Positions 44,265-56,102 of a stretch of 64,000 bases of DNA are shown here, one piece after another. Position 1 is the stretch's first letter, and every line of letters begins with the position of its first letter. The position numbers were made by a program, and so were the translations under genes. Source of the stretch: Pseudoips prasinana. Lineage: Eukaryota; Arthropoda; Insecta; Lepidoptera; Nolidae. Below the pieces are notes generated by a model that was not told where the DNA came from, did not search any database, and saw nothing but the letters and a program-made list of their open reading frames with translations. Where the stretch lies: NCBI GenBank assembly GCA_951640165.1, contig OX621234.1, forward strand, positions 30,818,549-30,882,548. The letters are read 5' to 3'.

Positions 44265-44985
44265 AAATAAGATATATGTAGGTATGTGTATCTTTCTAAT
44301 CTCTAAAACTAGGTCCTCAATTTTAATCGTTATTATAATATGTAGTGCACTTAGAGAGTAACATAAATTTGTGTGTATTAATAGATTATAAAAAAATATT
44401 ATCCTCTTAATAAAGATTTTGTGATTTTTTACGTGTACCTTGTACCGGCGTGACTAGTGGGATACGTTATATTTCGGTGTTGTCAGCCTCTTAACGTCCT
44501 TCATTAGTTAGCTAAATTAGAGAAACATTACGAGCAAACGAAAAGAAAAAAAATTTAAAAAAGTAGGTACACCATAATTAAATTCTTATTATTTTAAACA
44601 GAAGAGACTAAACAACGGAACAAATAAACTCTGACCTGAAAGTAAAGAAAGCTTAGTAAAAAAACACAATAAAATGTTCCACGTAGTTCAAAAGTAACTA
44701 TTCGAAAACACAATGCAGTAAAAGTTACTTTGAGCGAGGTTCATAATCACGTTTTATTCCGACTACAGTAAAAACTCAAGCCAAAACAATATTAACAAAT
44801 GAACATTACATCTACAATACAATTTTCATTCGCATTCACTTTGATATAAAATAATAGATTTCATTTGTTTCATGGAGACTTGCAATTCTTTCAGCTTTAG
44901 TGCTGATGAAGAACAAATGAACATTTAACGCTTAGTAATTACCGAAGAGTTTGTTAAGCTACGTTTACCCGTGTCGTTTAGCTAG
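44265..44985. other. No recognisable feature
   Basis: AT-rich, no supported gene or repeat. Confidence 0.4.
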
Positions 44986-44989
44986 CTTT

Positions 44990-45480
44990 TTAACAATTCA
45001 GTTTTTATTACACGCTTTATAACTTCACTTGTATGTCTGTCTGGAACCGACTCCTTTGGGCCACTTGGGCGCCATTTAGACCCACTTTAAACGAAATTTC
45101 ATTCAAACTTTGTAAACTTATCGAGGACCGATGACAATACACTAATTTAATAATAATAATATAATAATATCTGGGGACAATGTCACACAGATCATCCTAG
45201 CCCCAAACTAAGCAAAGCTTGTACTATGGGTACCAGGAGACGATATACATACTAATATAGATAGATAAATACTTATATACATAGAAAACATCCATGACTC
45301 AGAAACAAATATTCGTGCTCATCACACAAATATTTGCACTTACCGGGATTCGAACCCAGGACCACCAGCTTCGTAGGCAGGATCACTACCAACTAAGCTA
45401 CGGTGACCGTCGTTTAATAAGATTATTCCATTATTAAATTTGCATAATAAGATTTTTGTTAATTTTATCCTATCCAATCA
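44990..45480 (+). repeat. Dispersed repeat related to 30800-30990, split by a SINE
   Basis: ACCGACTCCTTTGGGCC and CGAGGACCGATGACAATACAC lie left of the SINE; TTTAATAAGATTATTCCATTA lies right of it. TTTAATAA is duplicated at both sides. Confidence 0.7.
45162..45411 (-). mobile_element. tRNA-derived SINE, family B
   Basis: Plus strand ATATCTGGGGACAATGTCAC, CCCCAAACTAAGCAAAGC, CGGGATTCGAACCCAGG, CTACCAACTAAGCTACGG: the inverse of 29332-29595. Target duplication TTTAATAA. Confidence 0.9.
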
Positions 45481-45859
45481 TTATTCTAACCGCACTTATT
45501 TGATATTAACACATTTTCGAATTTCAAAGAGAATATTTAAAATTTTATTTTCTACTTTTTAGTTTGGTTTTCTATATAAAGCGTGTTTTTTTATTTTTCT
45601 TTTTTAAACTGTTATTTATTAACAAGACGAACCTATAAGTAGTAAGTAGTATTTAAACGTCGGGAAATAAACGAATTGCGCTTTAACTTCGAGTTTGGTA
45701 CTTGTGAATCTGTGAATAATAGTATAATTTATAGTAACGAAGTAAATAAGATCAATAAAATTTATATCCTCAAAATATCATTACTTGTGTTACTAAAACT
45801 AGCAATCAAATTATATTATACAGTATACAAAATACTTAATACCACCAACCAACATATAA

Positions 45860-46081
45860 TCCTACTAATCATACTAATATTATAAAGGCGAAAGTTTGTA
45901 AGTGTGTGACTGTGTGAGTGTGTATGTTTTTTACCTCTTCACGTCTAAATGGCTGCAGCGATTCTAATAAAATTTGGTATGGAGTTAGCTTGTTTTTGGA
46001 TGTTTGTTACTCTTTCACGTAAAAACGACTGCTTGGATGTTAATGCAACTTTACAATAATGAAACCGCGGGGCATAGCTAG
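45860..46081 (+). mobile_element. Helitron-like element (Lep1-type)
   Basis: TCCTACTAATCATACTAATA, GGCGAAAGTTTGTAAGTG, internal GGATGTTTGTTACTCTTTC, end GAAACCGCGGGGCATAGCTAG. Confidence 0.8.
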
Positions 46082-46124
46082 TACTTATATAATTTGAAAC
46101 GACGTGACGAGTGTACAAATACTT

Positions 46125-46330
46125 GCCTTTGTGGGTTCGATTCCCACTCAGGACATATAGTTTGCATGAACATGACTGTTTTTCCTGACTCCGGATTTAA
46201 TTATCTATATTAGCATGTATTTACAAAAGAAAAGTAGTATATCAGTTATCTGGTTTCCATAGCACGAGCTCGGCTTAGTTTGGGATCAGATGACCGTATG
46301 TGAATTATGTCCCAGGATATTATTATTATA
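46125..46330 (+). mobile_element. SINE family A (head truncated)
   Basis: GTGGGTTCGATTCCCACTCAGG, GCATGAACATGACTG, TTACAAAAGAAAAGTAGTA, GAGCTCGGCTTAGTTTGGG, GTCCCAGGATATTATTA. Confidence 0.75.
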
Positions 46331-46489
46331 TTCTGAAATAAATATTTAATGAGTAGTGTCTTAAAGCCTAGTTGAAAATTAGTATCTTGATAACATAGAG
46401 TTACAGTTGCACAAAACGTCATTAAAGGCAATGGCACTCTCATGTATTTCCACATGAATCACCGCTCAAAGTCAAGGCTCTCACACCAA

Positions 46490-46650
46490 ATAGGGTTCCG
46501 TCCGACGCGGGTACTTAGATTGTAGGTTTAATTGGCTCACAGATTACCCCCCAAATTCACCCGATGGCTTAACCTGCGCTTGCCTCCTTGCCATTGTCCG
46601 GTGAATCAATGAAAGACTAACTGTGAACGTCACCCATGCTTCCTGAATGA
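46490..46650 (-). mobile_element. Repeat family G relic
   Basis: CCGATGGCTTAACCTGC and GTCACCCATGCTTCC correspond to ACGGCTTAACC and CACCCATCTATGG of 36685. Worn. Confidence 0.4.
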
Positions 46651-46680
46651 CTTTTTTATTAATATCAATAATTATGGAGG

Positions 46681-46812
46681 GTACACACGGCTACATACCA
46701 AGCTACACATTTCCAATATAAGCTGACCCCTCGTTGCATGGTGATTCTATACAACGCAACGTGGGATCAGCTAGTACTGGAAATGTGTAGCATGATATGT
46801 AGCCGTGTGAAC
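46681..46812. mobile_element. Fold-back MITE with ~55-bp arms
   Basis: GTACACACGGCTACATACCA on the left and TATGTAGCCGTGTGAAC on the right. The arms include GCTACACATTTCCA / TGGAAATGTGTAGC and AGCTGA.CCC / GGGATCAGCT. 132 bp with an 11-base centre. Confidence 0.9.
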
Positions 46813-46814
46813 GT

Positions 46815-48215
46815 GTGGAGCATAAAATCTGAAGGCTGCCCGCCAAGGCTATGCTTAGTTGCAAGCTCACATTCCCTTTTCACAAAATTCTTGATCACAT
46901 TATTGTATGACATCAAAAAGATCTTGTGTAGCAAATATTTTTCTTAAATTGTATTGATTATAGTGCAGTGATTAATAACCACCTTTTTAATGTGTGCCTG
47001 TACTGCCTTAAATTACCAATTGTTAAAATAGTATACATGGAAACCTGTAATTGGCCTTAACATAAACATACGACCATATTACTATTTAATTAGCTGTAAG
47101 TTTTCTAAATTTTGGAAGAAAATAAATTAAAATTACTTTCTCCCATAACTAATTGAATATCCATTTTGAACTCTAAAGCTTTTGAAAAAACCTTTGAATA
47201 AAAAGAAAATACAAAAATATCGACATGGAGTCGTTATTTATCAATTTTCTTTTAAGTATATGTTGCTTAATTGTAACAACGGTCAGGAAAACCTGTAAAC
47301 TTTTCTAATTGTCGCAACGTTTATATTTACGGACAATCCTTTTATAGTCCACACCATTTCGTGCGTCATTCGACTGAATAATTGCTGTCGAAACAGTACA
47401 CGCAGTATGGCTTCGCTGGGACGACGTCTGGAAATATAATTAAACTTATTTGTAAATCTAAATTCAAGTTTGTTTTGAAGTATTCTTTGTTTCTTAACAT
47501 AGGGCTCGAAGCCCGCTAAGTCAAGAGATGGGGTGGTTATTTTCGTTGCCACACAGCAGTGTAAAAATAAAGTTTATTTACCGAAATAAATTACAGGCAG
47601 GGAACTTACGAGTTACAGTTGCGAAATAATTTAAAACCGTAAGATAAACGTTATATTAAAAAGCTCGCTTCTTAAACGTCGGTTAACGTATTCGTCTTTG
47701 TGTATACGTCTTTTTACGACTGCTGTAGGCCTCCTGACCTGTAGCACGAATACCATATAGGGTGCCCTCAGGTATTTGTTGCCAAATACCTGTTAAATTA
47801 AGCTATTGGCCGAGAGCCTTCTGTGCCAGCCAACTGCTCGTTGTCTTAAATTGTTTAATTTTAATATAGTAGTACTAAATTTAAAAATAGTAGCTTAGTA
47901 ACTTGTTATTTACTTAAGGATTTAAAAAATATATTTGTGATAAGGCAGACCCCACCGACGGACAAATATAATTTTTTTTAATACTTTTATACTATATTCT
48001 ACTATGTTTTGTACTACATGGTGAGCTTGACAAGTACACGTGTATGGTAAAACCCAAGTGCTAAATAAATATTCTTAGACATTTATGAAAAACTCCCGCC
48101 GTTAAAAGTTACAGGTATTTTACTGGCTGGAGTTTCAGGAAATAAGAAAGAAGAAAATTTTACGACATAATTCCTTACTATTCCTTGCGCTGAAGAAATT
48201 ATTAACGATAGAACA
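46815..48215. other. No supported gene
   Basis: AT-rich with a few short ORFs (for example a minus-strand frame 47552-47283 with basic composition and no known motif). GGCCTCCTGACCTGTAGC near 47730 may be repeat-derived. Confidence 0.35.
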
Positions 48216-48219
48216 AAAA

Positions 48220-48812
48220 AAAACCGGCCCAGTGCGAGTCGGACTCGCACATGAAGGGTTCCATAGCAGCAAGTATTTCAGTTGATTAAATGAATGCAAT
48301 TGCGGTTTGTGACGTATTAAAAAAAACTACTTGCTAGATCTCGTTCCAACCAATTTTCGTTATTAGTTTACATGGTAATGTACATCATATATTTTTTTTA
48401 GCTTTATCATTCCCTTATTGTAGAAGTTAGAGGGGGGGGGGGATAACCATTTTGCCACTTTGGAATTTCTTGCGCAAACTATTCAGTTTAGAAAAAAATG
48501 ATATTAGGAACCTCAATATCATTTTTGAAGACCTATCCATAGATACCCCACATGTATGGTTACGTAGAAAAAAAATATTATGAGTTTCAGTTCTATGTAT
48601 CGCGACCCCCCAAAATAATTGTTCTTTTTCTATTTTAGTGTAAAAATCTTAATAAAGCGGTTCATAGAATACATCTACTTACCAAGTCTCAGTATTACAG
48701 CTCTTATAGTTTCGGAAAAAAGTGGCTGTGACATACGGACGGACAGACAGACAGACATGACGAATCTATAAGGGTTCAGATATTTGCCATTTGGCTACGG
48801 AACCCTAAAAAG
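48220..48812 (-). mobile_element. GGGTTCCGTAGCC repeat, minus strand
   Basis: Plus strand ACCGGCCCAGTGCGAGTCGG, CACATGAAGGGTTCC, GAGATCTAGCAAG-like block, G11 at 48432-48442, AATGATATTAGGAACCTC, ACATACGGACGGACAGACAG, GGCTACGGAACCCTAAAAAG. The least rearranged copy here. Confidence 0.85.
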
Positions 48813-49425
48813 AACATGTCAATATCTACAAACGCTTTACGATACCATACGTCTAACTATTCTAGTTAAATCATTATGATTATTAATTAAACATAAGTTT
48901 TTAAAAATAAAATTACACGAAATTGGTTTGGGAATGGTCAAAAAGCTCTTTCATGCGAAAGTAGTAAGTATCATGAGAAAGGACTTTATTTGATAAGAAC
49001 AGAGATAGTCGTGCGAGTTTTAGTAAAAATATATTCCTTATTATTTATATAGTTATTCAATAAGATTGGGTATCATTAAGATGTTGCACCTAAATCTATT
49101 CAAAATTTCGGGTCGCTAGTTATTATAGCCTGCCGTTGTGCCAGACATATTGTCGCACAATAAGGGTTCTCATTTGCCATATTGGTACGGTACCTTAAAC
49201 AAATATAATAACTCGAGATTTATGCTCCCTGATTTGCAAAACTGAATGACCCTGTCTAATTACGAGATTACGAGAAAGTGAAGTTTGTAATGCTGCTACC
49301 GATATAAACATTTAAACGTGTACTTGCTACCTGCATACAAATTATCTTCGTGAAAATGGGATAGAGCAAATTGTCAATTCTCGTTATTCCTGTTTTCCTC
49401 CTTTATATCTTGGCACCGCAGTTAC

Positions 49426-49483
49426 AGTCGGCATCACATCCGTGGAAACACGTCAACGTCCACAGCATCTTCATTACGTTGTA
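49426..49483 (+). other. Possible 58-base internal exon
   Basis: GCAGTTACAG| precedes and |GTAAGATCG follows. Two frames are open or end with the donor. No product is recognised, so this rests on splice motifs only. Confidence 0.15.
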
Positions 49484-49699
49484 GGTAAGATCGATGTTTC
49501 TACTCCCGATACGTCCAGCAACCTAGCTTCGATCTACACGAGAAGGAAGTCGGCGAGTTGTATAATTTTAGAATATGTTCGTACTACGTATATTTCTTTA
49601 ATTCTTTTACAGTTAATTTACACACTTTTAAATTTCTTGTAATTATACGGACTTACGAGTATAATACCTACCGAGGTTATTTTTTAGGGTCCTGTACAC

Positions 49700-49905
49700 C
49701 AGTCTAAATGGATGAAAATTCTACAACATATGTATGTGACAGGAAGGTTCTTGAGTGTTGACCACAAAGAGGGCACAACGTGGGGCGACGATGATGCAAG
49801 GATCGCTGAAAGCCGCTGGGTGCGGGCAGCGTAAGATCGGGCATCATGGAGGTTTGTCCAGCTGTAGACGTCTTTCGGCTGACATGATGATGATGGTGAT
49901 GATTG
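49700..49905 (+). pseudogene. RTE-clade LINE C-terminal relic with (ATG)n tail
   Basis: The plus strand reads GDDDARIAESRWVRAA, stop, DRASWR and TSFG stop, then CATGATGATGATGG. This matches the W.R.AQDR..WR...TSFG C-terminus of RTE elements with stops. Opposite orientation to the copy at 40100. Confidence 0.65.
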
Positions 49906-50604
49906 GGTCATTTTGTTTAACGTACGTCTGACAGACCCTTTTATTAATCAACAATTTCACACGTGCATTTTTATACCTCTATATTTATTTTACTTCACAG
50001 TTGAATATTAACCTGTTTTAATATATTTTTTATAACATTGAAATTGCTTTCTAGATGGTCGCTTATTTTGTTCGTAATTAGATTAGAAACTTTTGTTATT
50101 TTTAAGATACAACGCCCGCACTATTTACCGCGAAATTTTTTTTTACTGCCGTTTTGCGGGAAACTTAAAAACAATCATAAAGGAAATTCGCGGACACGAA
50201 GCACAACCAAGCAGCCATAAAACAACTACTTCGCCTCTCCCTACAGCGGCTACTCTAGATTGAAAGAAGAAGAAACTCCAGTTCGAAACCTGCCGGATGA
50301 TTAAATTTATGATTTCGTATTTTTGTGATTAACTTTAAGTTGTGTGTTGCGTAAAATGCGAATAAATTTAATAGATTGAATGTGTTTTCAATATCAGTCG
50401 GCCATGTTTATAGAAAACAACATCAATGGATATCACCTACATCGTCCGGAGGAGCGTAAGGCAGGGAACCCTAAATATGATCTGCCAGTGTGTATCATTC
50501 GTAGCTTAAAAGCAGAACGGCTACCCCAGATTATAGAGGGTGCTAGTTAGATACCCGCGGGACAGTTTTAAGTTTATAATTTTGATTTTGTATCATAAAA
50601 TAAC

Positions 50605-50720
50605 TATATGAGAATGGGTGATACAAATAGTTGTGTTGTGGGGGGTGGGAACTGGCTGCCGAGATAGTAGCGAGGTAACCTTCACCACTGCGTCACATGT
50701 ACCTCTATATGCGAATAATA
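50605..50720 (-). mobile_element. SINE family C relic
   Basis: ACAAATAGTTGTGTTG and CTTCACCACTGCGTCACATGT correspond to the minus-strand head. Confidence 0.4.
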
Positions 50721-50731
50721 ATCTTTATTTC

Positions 50732-50860
50732 TATACTAATATTATAAAGAGGAAAGATTTGTATGTCTGTCTGGATCGATTCACTGGATCAATGTACTGG
50801 CCGATTTTAAAAATTCTTTCACCGTTTGAATGCAATATTATTACTGATTAATATAGGCTA
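50732..50860 (+). mobile_element. Helitron-like 5' end
   Basis: CTATACTAATATTATAAAGAGG, TTGTATGTCTGTCTGG. The 3' end is missing. Confidence 0.5.
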
Positions 50861-50928
50861 TTTTAATTGTAAGACAAAATAAGGATCCCTACTAAAACTA
50901 CAATAATGTTACCTAAGGTGTAAAAAAA

Positions 50929-50977
50929 TTCGCACCGCTTGCGATAAAACATAAATTTTAATCGCAAGCGGTGCGAA
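50929..50977. repeat. Hairpin, ~21-bp GC-containing arms
   Basis: TTCGCACCGCTTGCGAT(A)AAA and TTTTAATCGCAAGCGGTGCGAA with one bulge and a short loop (CATAAA). Confidence 0.9.
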
Positions 50978-51001
50978 AACTATAGACGATAGAACAAAAA
51001 T

Positions 51002-51575
51002 ATGTTCCACAATATTAAAGAACTCATCAATAAGAAGAAGAAGCAAGAGCTATATTATAATCTTGGCCTGAGAGTGTCTCTAAGGGAAAAGTTCAAAGAG
51101 GTTAACATTCTAACTGTACCATCTCAGTATATATATGAAAACCTACTATATGTGCATAAAAATATCGATTCCTTCTGTAAAAGGAGTATACACAAATAAT
51201 GTAAATACTAGATACAAGAATAATCTCATATTGCATACTACCCGTCTCCACAAAATAAGTATCTCTTTTATGGGGCAATGTATAAGATTCTATAACAAAC
51301 TTTCCAATGATATTAGAGAATTAGGCATATTACAAAATTTCTGATTATTTAAGTGATAAAAGTGCTTGGGATTGAGTTGCTCTGAGTCAAAACACATGAT
51401 TGTAATTAGTCTTAAGTATATTTTATTTTAAAAAGAGGTTTCCTACTGAGTTTTCTGGGAGTGTTTCTCAGTAGCTGCCACGTCATGCACTGCACGGTAG
51501 GGTAAAAAAAATGACGATTCCACATAAATGTAATTTTTTTACGGAATAAATTATTTTTGATTTTGACTTTGAATA
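51002..51575 (+). pseudogene. LINE ORF2 C-terminal relic and 3' end
   Basis: LGLRVSLREKFKEVNILTVP, SQYIYENLLYVHKN, then after a frameshift near 51185 NTRYKNNLILHTTRLHKI and FYNKLSNDIRELG with a stop at 51342. This is the C-terminal domain seen in CR1/Jockey-like RTs (compare 1080-1340). The 3' UTR ends GGAATAAATTATTTTTGATT followed by TTGACTTTGA, the (TTTGAT)n-type tail common in lepidopteran LINEs. Confidence 0.7.
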
Positions 51576-51579
51576 CCTG

Positions 51580-52485
51580 CAAAAAATGTCACGATAGCAT
51601 GTGTCTAACTATTGTATTGACCTCACGAAACTACTTTTTAACATTTTTAAATTTAATAGTAATTCCGACCAAAATCAGACCAAGTTATATTTATACTTTT
51701 GCTTCAGTCCTTCCCTAAATAAATGATTTCTCAAGTTTTTTTAGGTAATATGCCTGTAAATAAGTATAAAAGCCTGTAAATTACTTTTTTAGTTTATTAA
51801 AGTCGGACTGATGCCTAATGGACATTCCATTCGAAAGATATTTCAAGTTTAATATGTGCTTTAATGTAACATCCAGGCTTCCAAAGTATTTCCAGCATTC
51901 AAGTACTACGGTTTTAGGTCAGTGGGTATTCTTAGTGGCGGATATTTAATAGGACTTCCATTATATACTGCCGCATATTTGTACTATTTGTTTAGCCAAT
52001 ATGGCTTTGTCAGTTTACAGTAGAAGATCTATAGCCACGATTGTTAATAAATTATTATTATATACATACTTCAGTAAATTATATAAAAAAACTTATAAAT
52101 TATGATAACAATAATTTCATTAAAGAAAATCTACTCAGTTTCTGTTGCAGAATTAAAAAAATATATTATGATATGAACTTAGTGATTAAATTTCTCTGAA
52201 CACATCCCATTTTATAGACGGTAGAATACACAGAGAGAGGCTATGTCTCTCCTCAGACTTAAGGGTTAGTAGAGTGATCACAAGAAAAATATAGCCAAGT
52301 TCTTGGGTGATGTGCGCGATAATGAAGTCGTAGTATCACGAACTTAGACCAACTAAATTGACATTATCAAAGATTACAAAAGATTGTAGAGTTATATCAA
52401 GCGCTGCGAGGAATTCGTACTAGAAACTAAAATACGGAGAGCAGCAAGACATTTAGACTCACCCATGACAAAATCACGTTTATCC
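51580..52485. other. No recognisable feature
   Basis: AT-rich, no supported gene or repeat. Confidence 0.4.
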
Positions 52486-52489
52486 CCAA

Positions 52490-52655
52490 CTAGCTGTGCC
52501 CCGCGGTTTTACCCGCGTTAAACTTTATAAATAAGTATAGCCTATGTGTCAATCTAGGGTGTCGGTTGACTCCATACCAAATTTGATTAGATTCGCTCCA
52601 ACAAACATACACACCCACACACTCACAAACTTTCGCCTTTATAATATTAGTGTGA
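52490..52655 (-). mobile_element. Helitron-like element (short Lep1-type)
   Basis: Plus strand CTAGCTGTGCCCCGCGGTTT, TACCCGCGTTAAACTTTATAAA, CACAAACTTTCGCCTTTATAA, ATATTAGTG. About 166 bp with both ends. Confidence 0.8.
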
Positions 52656-53008
52656 TGAGTACACCTACTCTACTTTCCACAACTAAGACGCTGCTCGTGG
52701 TTGACAGTTGAGTTTAATTCCAATTTGTCTGATTTTTAAATCACTTATAAAACTTAAACAGGCTTTGTCATATTATTTTTCACTGTTTTAGCACCTTCTT
52801 CCAAAGAGATAAAGTTGAAATTGTTGTGATCTCGTATAGTCCACCGCCTGTTTAAGGCTTATAGAATAGAACCGACGTAACATTTTCTATATAACAAGCG
52901 ATTGAACAAAATTGACCATTCCTATTTTACCCCCGCAAAGAACTAAATCATACCAGCTGATTATAATATAAATATTTATTACTTACTGTTCTATATATAT
53001 ATATATAT

Positions 53009-53145
53009 ATACTAGCGATCCGGTACATGCTTCGCTACGCTTTTAAGTATTAGTACATTTTTTTTGTATATGGGAGTATAGTTTTACAAGACTTTTTTAA
53101 ATTTACAAACCTTACCTGGCCTTCCACGAATAATTCAAGACCATA
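53009..53145 (-). mobile_element. Helitron-like fragment (second family)
   Basis: ACTAGCGATCCGGTACATGC, TTCGCTACGC and AATAATTCAAGACCATATAT. Same family as 12960-13190. Flanked by (TA)n runs at 52996-53011 and 53143-53161. Confidence 0.5.
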
Positions 53146-53284
53146 TATATATATATATATATGATATATAGAATCGTAAACTATGCATTTAATCATGTGA
53201 CGATCTTCAGCAAAATGTTGTGTATAAGTCCACGAAGGTTTCCTGAACCTATTTAACATATAACTATTATACTCAATATAATAT

Positions 53285-53492
53285 ATCTCAACCCCATCGG
53301 GTCAGAGTCGTCTCGAAGGAATATCTGTCAGAGAACGGACAGCAGCGTCCCTCTGTGTACTGTGACCATCATACTGCAATCGCCAATCCGTCTGGCAATC
53401 ATGGCGATTATAGCATATCCTTCCAAATGATGGACACAGCTCCATTGTGGATATCAATTGGGGAGGCCTGGACAAAAGCCTCCCCAATTGAT
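53285..53492 (+). mobile_element. Repeat family F with terminal hairpin
   Basis: GAGAACGGACAGCAGCG, ATACTGCAATCGCCAATCC, CAATCATGGCGATTATAGC. It ends in a 15-bp perfect hairpin (53453-53467 ATCAATTGGGGAGGC / 53478-53492). Confidence 0.65.
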
Positions 53493-53929
53493 GAAGTGAC
53501 ATACAAATGATTAAATATTAAATAGCATTTATGAAATTTAAGTATTGGACAATATCAATATTACATACATGGCATAACACACTTGGCATAATCTTCTTCA
53601 AACGAATATTATTAAGGCATAAAATTTATTTAATATAATGATTGTTTGGCAGTATGTTAATATGTCCGAATTAATAATGGCATTCTGTAAAGATTGCAGA
53701 ATTTTATTTGGATAATTAATTACCTTTGGAAATGTTATCATTTCACATACTATGAACTTGGCAGAATTTCATTTGGAGTAATTTTATTCAATCAATCAAT
53801 CAAAATAAATTTTATTTTCTCTTCACAATGGTTATATACTAGTTATTATGTGGTATTACACTTGATATATATATACTATGTGATTGATATGACTATGTGA
53901 TGTATTATTAGGCATATTGCCATTTCTAT

Positions 53930-54195
53930 AAACGGGCACAGAAGAAATCGAAGCGCGGCGCGGCGGTCGGAGCTCCACCATAATACGGTGGCAGAGTGGG
54001 GACGAACCAAAACCAAATGCGGGGCACGTCACAATAGTGGCGGTAAGACCCATTATCGAGGAATGGCTGGAGAGAAGGCACGGCGCCCTCGCACTTATCG
54101 GCTAACGTAGGTACTCTCAGGTCATGGATGTTTCGGGAAGTACCTGCACCTGTACCGCATAGGCCGAGAAGAGACGCCCGGTTGTCACCATAAAA
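53930..54195 (+). pseudogene. R1-like LINE C-terminal relic
   Basis: One frame gives VAVRPIIEEWLERRHGALA; a second gives VLSGHGCFGKYL-like and IGREETPGCHH. These are the consecutive C-terminal motifs of R1/pol-like reverse-transcriptase proteins. Several frameshifts. GC-rich (GAAGCGCGGCGCGGCGG) compared with the flanks. Confidence 0.65.
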
Positions 54196-54666
54196 AAATT
54201 GTTCTACTTTTAATTATTATGTTTAATAAATGTTGGCCTTCAGATGATTCTGGCCATTCAAAATATGAGTACTGGTTAAGATAAATGACGAATGCCAAGT
54301 GATTTTCTGCGAAATTAAGTTTATGCTTATGTTATGCAAAATAATAATATGAAATAATAAATTCTGCTATAAAGGGGGGATCATTACATACAGTAGCTAT
54401 TATTGCATTTCAATTGAATTCATTCTAAGAATTAGTAATAAGTAAGTATGTAATTATATATGCTTATTGCTAGTTATATTAGTAATATTTCATAGTTTGC
54501 AGAGAGTAAGATAGAGTCAAATACATATTTAAAATTAAAATAGATCTGTGTTTGTTGTGTTTTCATAGATATATATCTGTGTATATATTTATGTGGTTGC
54601 GTGTGTGTAAATATACAAAAAAGAGATTTTAGGTCATTTATTTCTTTTTCTATGTATATGTAAATG

Positions 54667-54885
54667 ACAAGCCGGTTGGTGTGGTTGGCAGATTCTTGCT
54701 TTTCACGCCGTAGATCGTGGGTTCGATTCCCACCCAGAACAATTACAAAGTACACAGTTCAGTACAATTACAACATTATTTACAAAGTAGTATATATATA
54801 AATAATGTGTTTTCCATAGTACAAGCTCTGCTTAGTTTGGGATTAGATGGCCGTGTATGAATAATGTTCAAGGATATTATTAATA
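54667..54885 (+). mobile_element. SINE family A with internal deletion
   Basis: AAGCCGGTTGGTGTGGTTGG, CTTTTCACGCCGTAGATCG, GTTCGATTCCCACCC, then a jump to CATAGTACAAGCTCTGCTTA and ATGTTCAAGGATATTATTA. The body between is replaced by a short AT/CA-rich segment. Confidence 0.8.
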
Positions 54886-55017
54886 TTTATATAATTTTTT
54901 TTATACTTATACATTTTAGTATTCACAAAACAAAGAACAATTAGGTACTACAAGGTTTCAGCACCTGCGTCCAATACTCAAGAGATTTATTTCCAACATT
55001 CCTTTCACATTATTTGC

Positions 55018-55110
55018 CTCATCATCATCATCATCACATCAATATCCACTCCTGGACAAGAGCCTCCCCTAACAAAGCGCGGCGAGTGTACTATCATGGC
55101 AGGGATTTGT
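55018..55110 (-). mobile_element. RTE-tail fragment
   Basis: (CAT)n at 55019-55036 followed by ATCCACTCCTGGACAAGAGCC and TCCCCT, the inverse of an RTE 3' end. Confidence 0.55.
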
Positions 55111-55239
55111 TATAACTTTCTCTAGTTAGGCGCTTTTCCAGTCCAGATCAGTCGGTCATTTACAAATCAAAATGTAGAATTTTAAAGGTTCCTTGTAGGG
55201 GAAACTTTGAAAGTTCATTTAGTAAAGTTTTTATTATTC

Positions 55240-55400
55240 GACAGAATCAATAAAAATACTTATTCAGTAAAAAAGCCAAAATGTACGTAACATACGTGAC
55301 TATGAAAGACATAGGGACGGTGGCATAGCATACGGCGCCGGCGCGCGGCGCAGCACTGCTGTGTAAAAGGTTTCTTTGCATGGCACAAAAAATATTCAAG
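55240..55400. other. GC-rich patch, unclassified
   Basis: GACATAGGGACGGTGGCATAGC, GGCGCCGGCGCGCGGCGCAGC. Probably from a repeat. No gene is supported. Confidence 0.25.
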
Positions 55401-55559
55401 AAATTACATAAGTAACAGATGACATTAACAAATTTACTATAACGCAATTTAAAAAATGTTTAAACTTGTTTTTGGTTTATAAATGTTATTATACAATTAA
55501 TGATTTCCTAATAGATAATAATTTTATTAACATTTTCCACTGAATTATATTGTATTTTA

Positions 55560-55690
55560 GTATTGTAATATTAAATATTTGCACGCCTTGTTATGGCAAA
55601 ATATAGAGATCCCTACTAACCCTATCCTGTAACAACATTACCTATGTACTGACCTATATTGCAAATAAAATAACTTGAAAAAAAATATAT
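55560..55690 (+). mobile_element. LINE 3' UTR end
   Basis: TTTGCACGCCTTGTTATGGC, AGAGATCCCTACTAACCC, ACCTATGTACTGACC, GCAAATAAAATAAC. A shorter relative lies at 50868-50925. Confidence 0.55.
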
Positions 55691-56102
55691 AAGTAACTGG
55701 CCAGTTTTTGGGATATCCAGATCCTCTATGAATCACAAAACTCCGAAAATTTATCATAAAAAATATTTCTCACAATCTTTTTTATACAATACTTTCGAGG
55801 AATGTGTAACAGTATCCTTAATACCAACATGTATTCCATAGAAGTAATCCGACATATTGCACACAATATGGCGTGGGAAATCTGGTGCGCGATACGTTGT
55901 TTCACCGGCTTCATTTAATATTACATAATTCGTTTTTAAGAATATAAAAACTAAATTATATAATAATATTGCCTCTTATTAAATTCGTAGTCGTTTAATA
56001 AATGTTACACTTTCTAAATACTTTTAGTAGATATAGCTATAATTTATAGTAGATGAATAATTGTTATGCATATCAGACCTTGTAAATTATTTTTATTACA
56101 CA

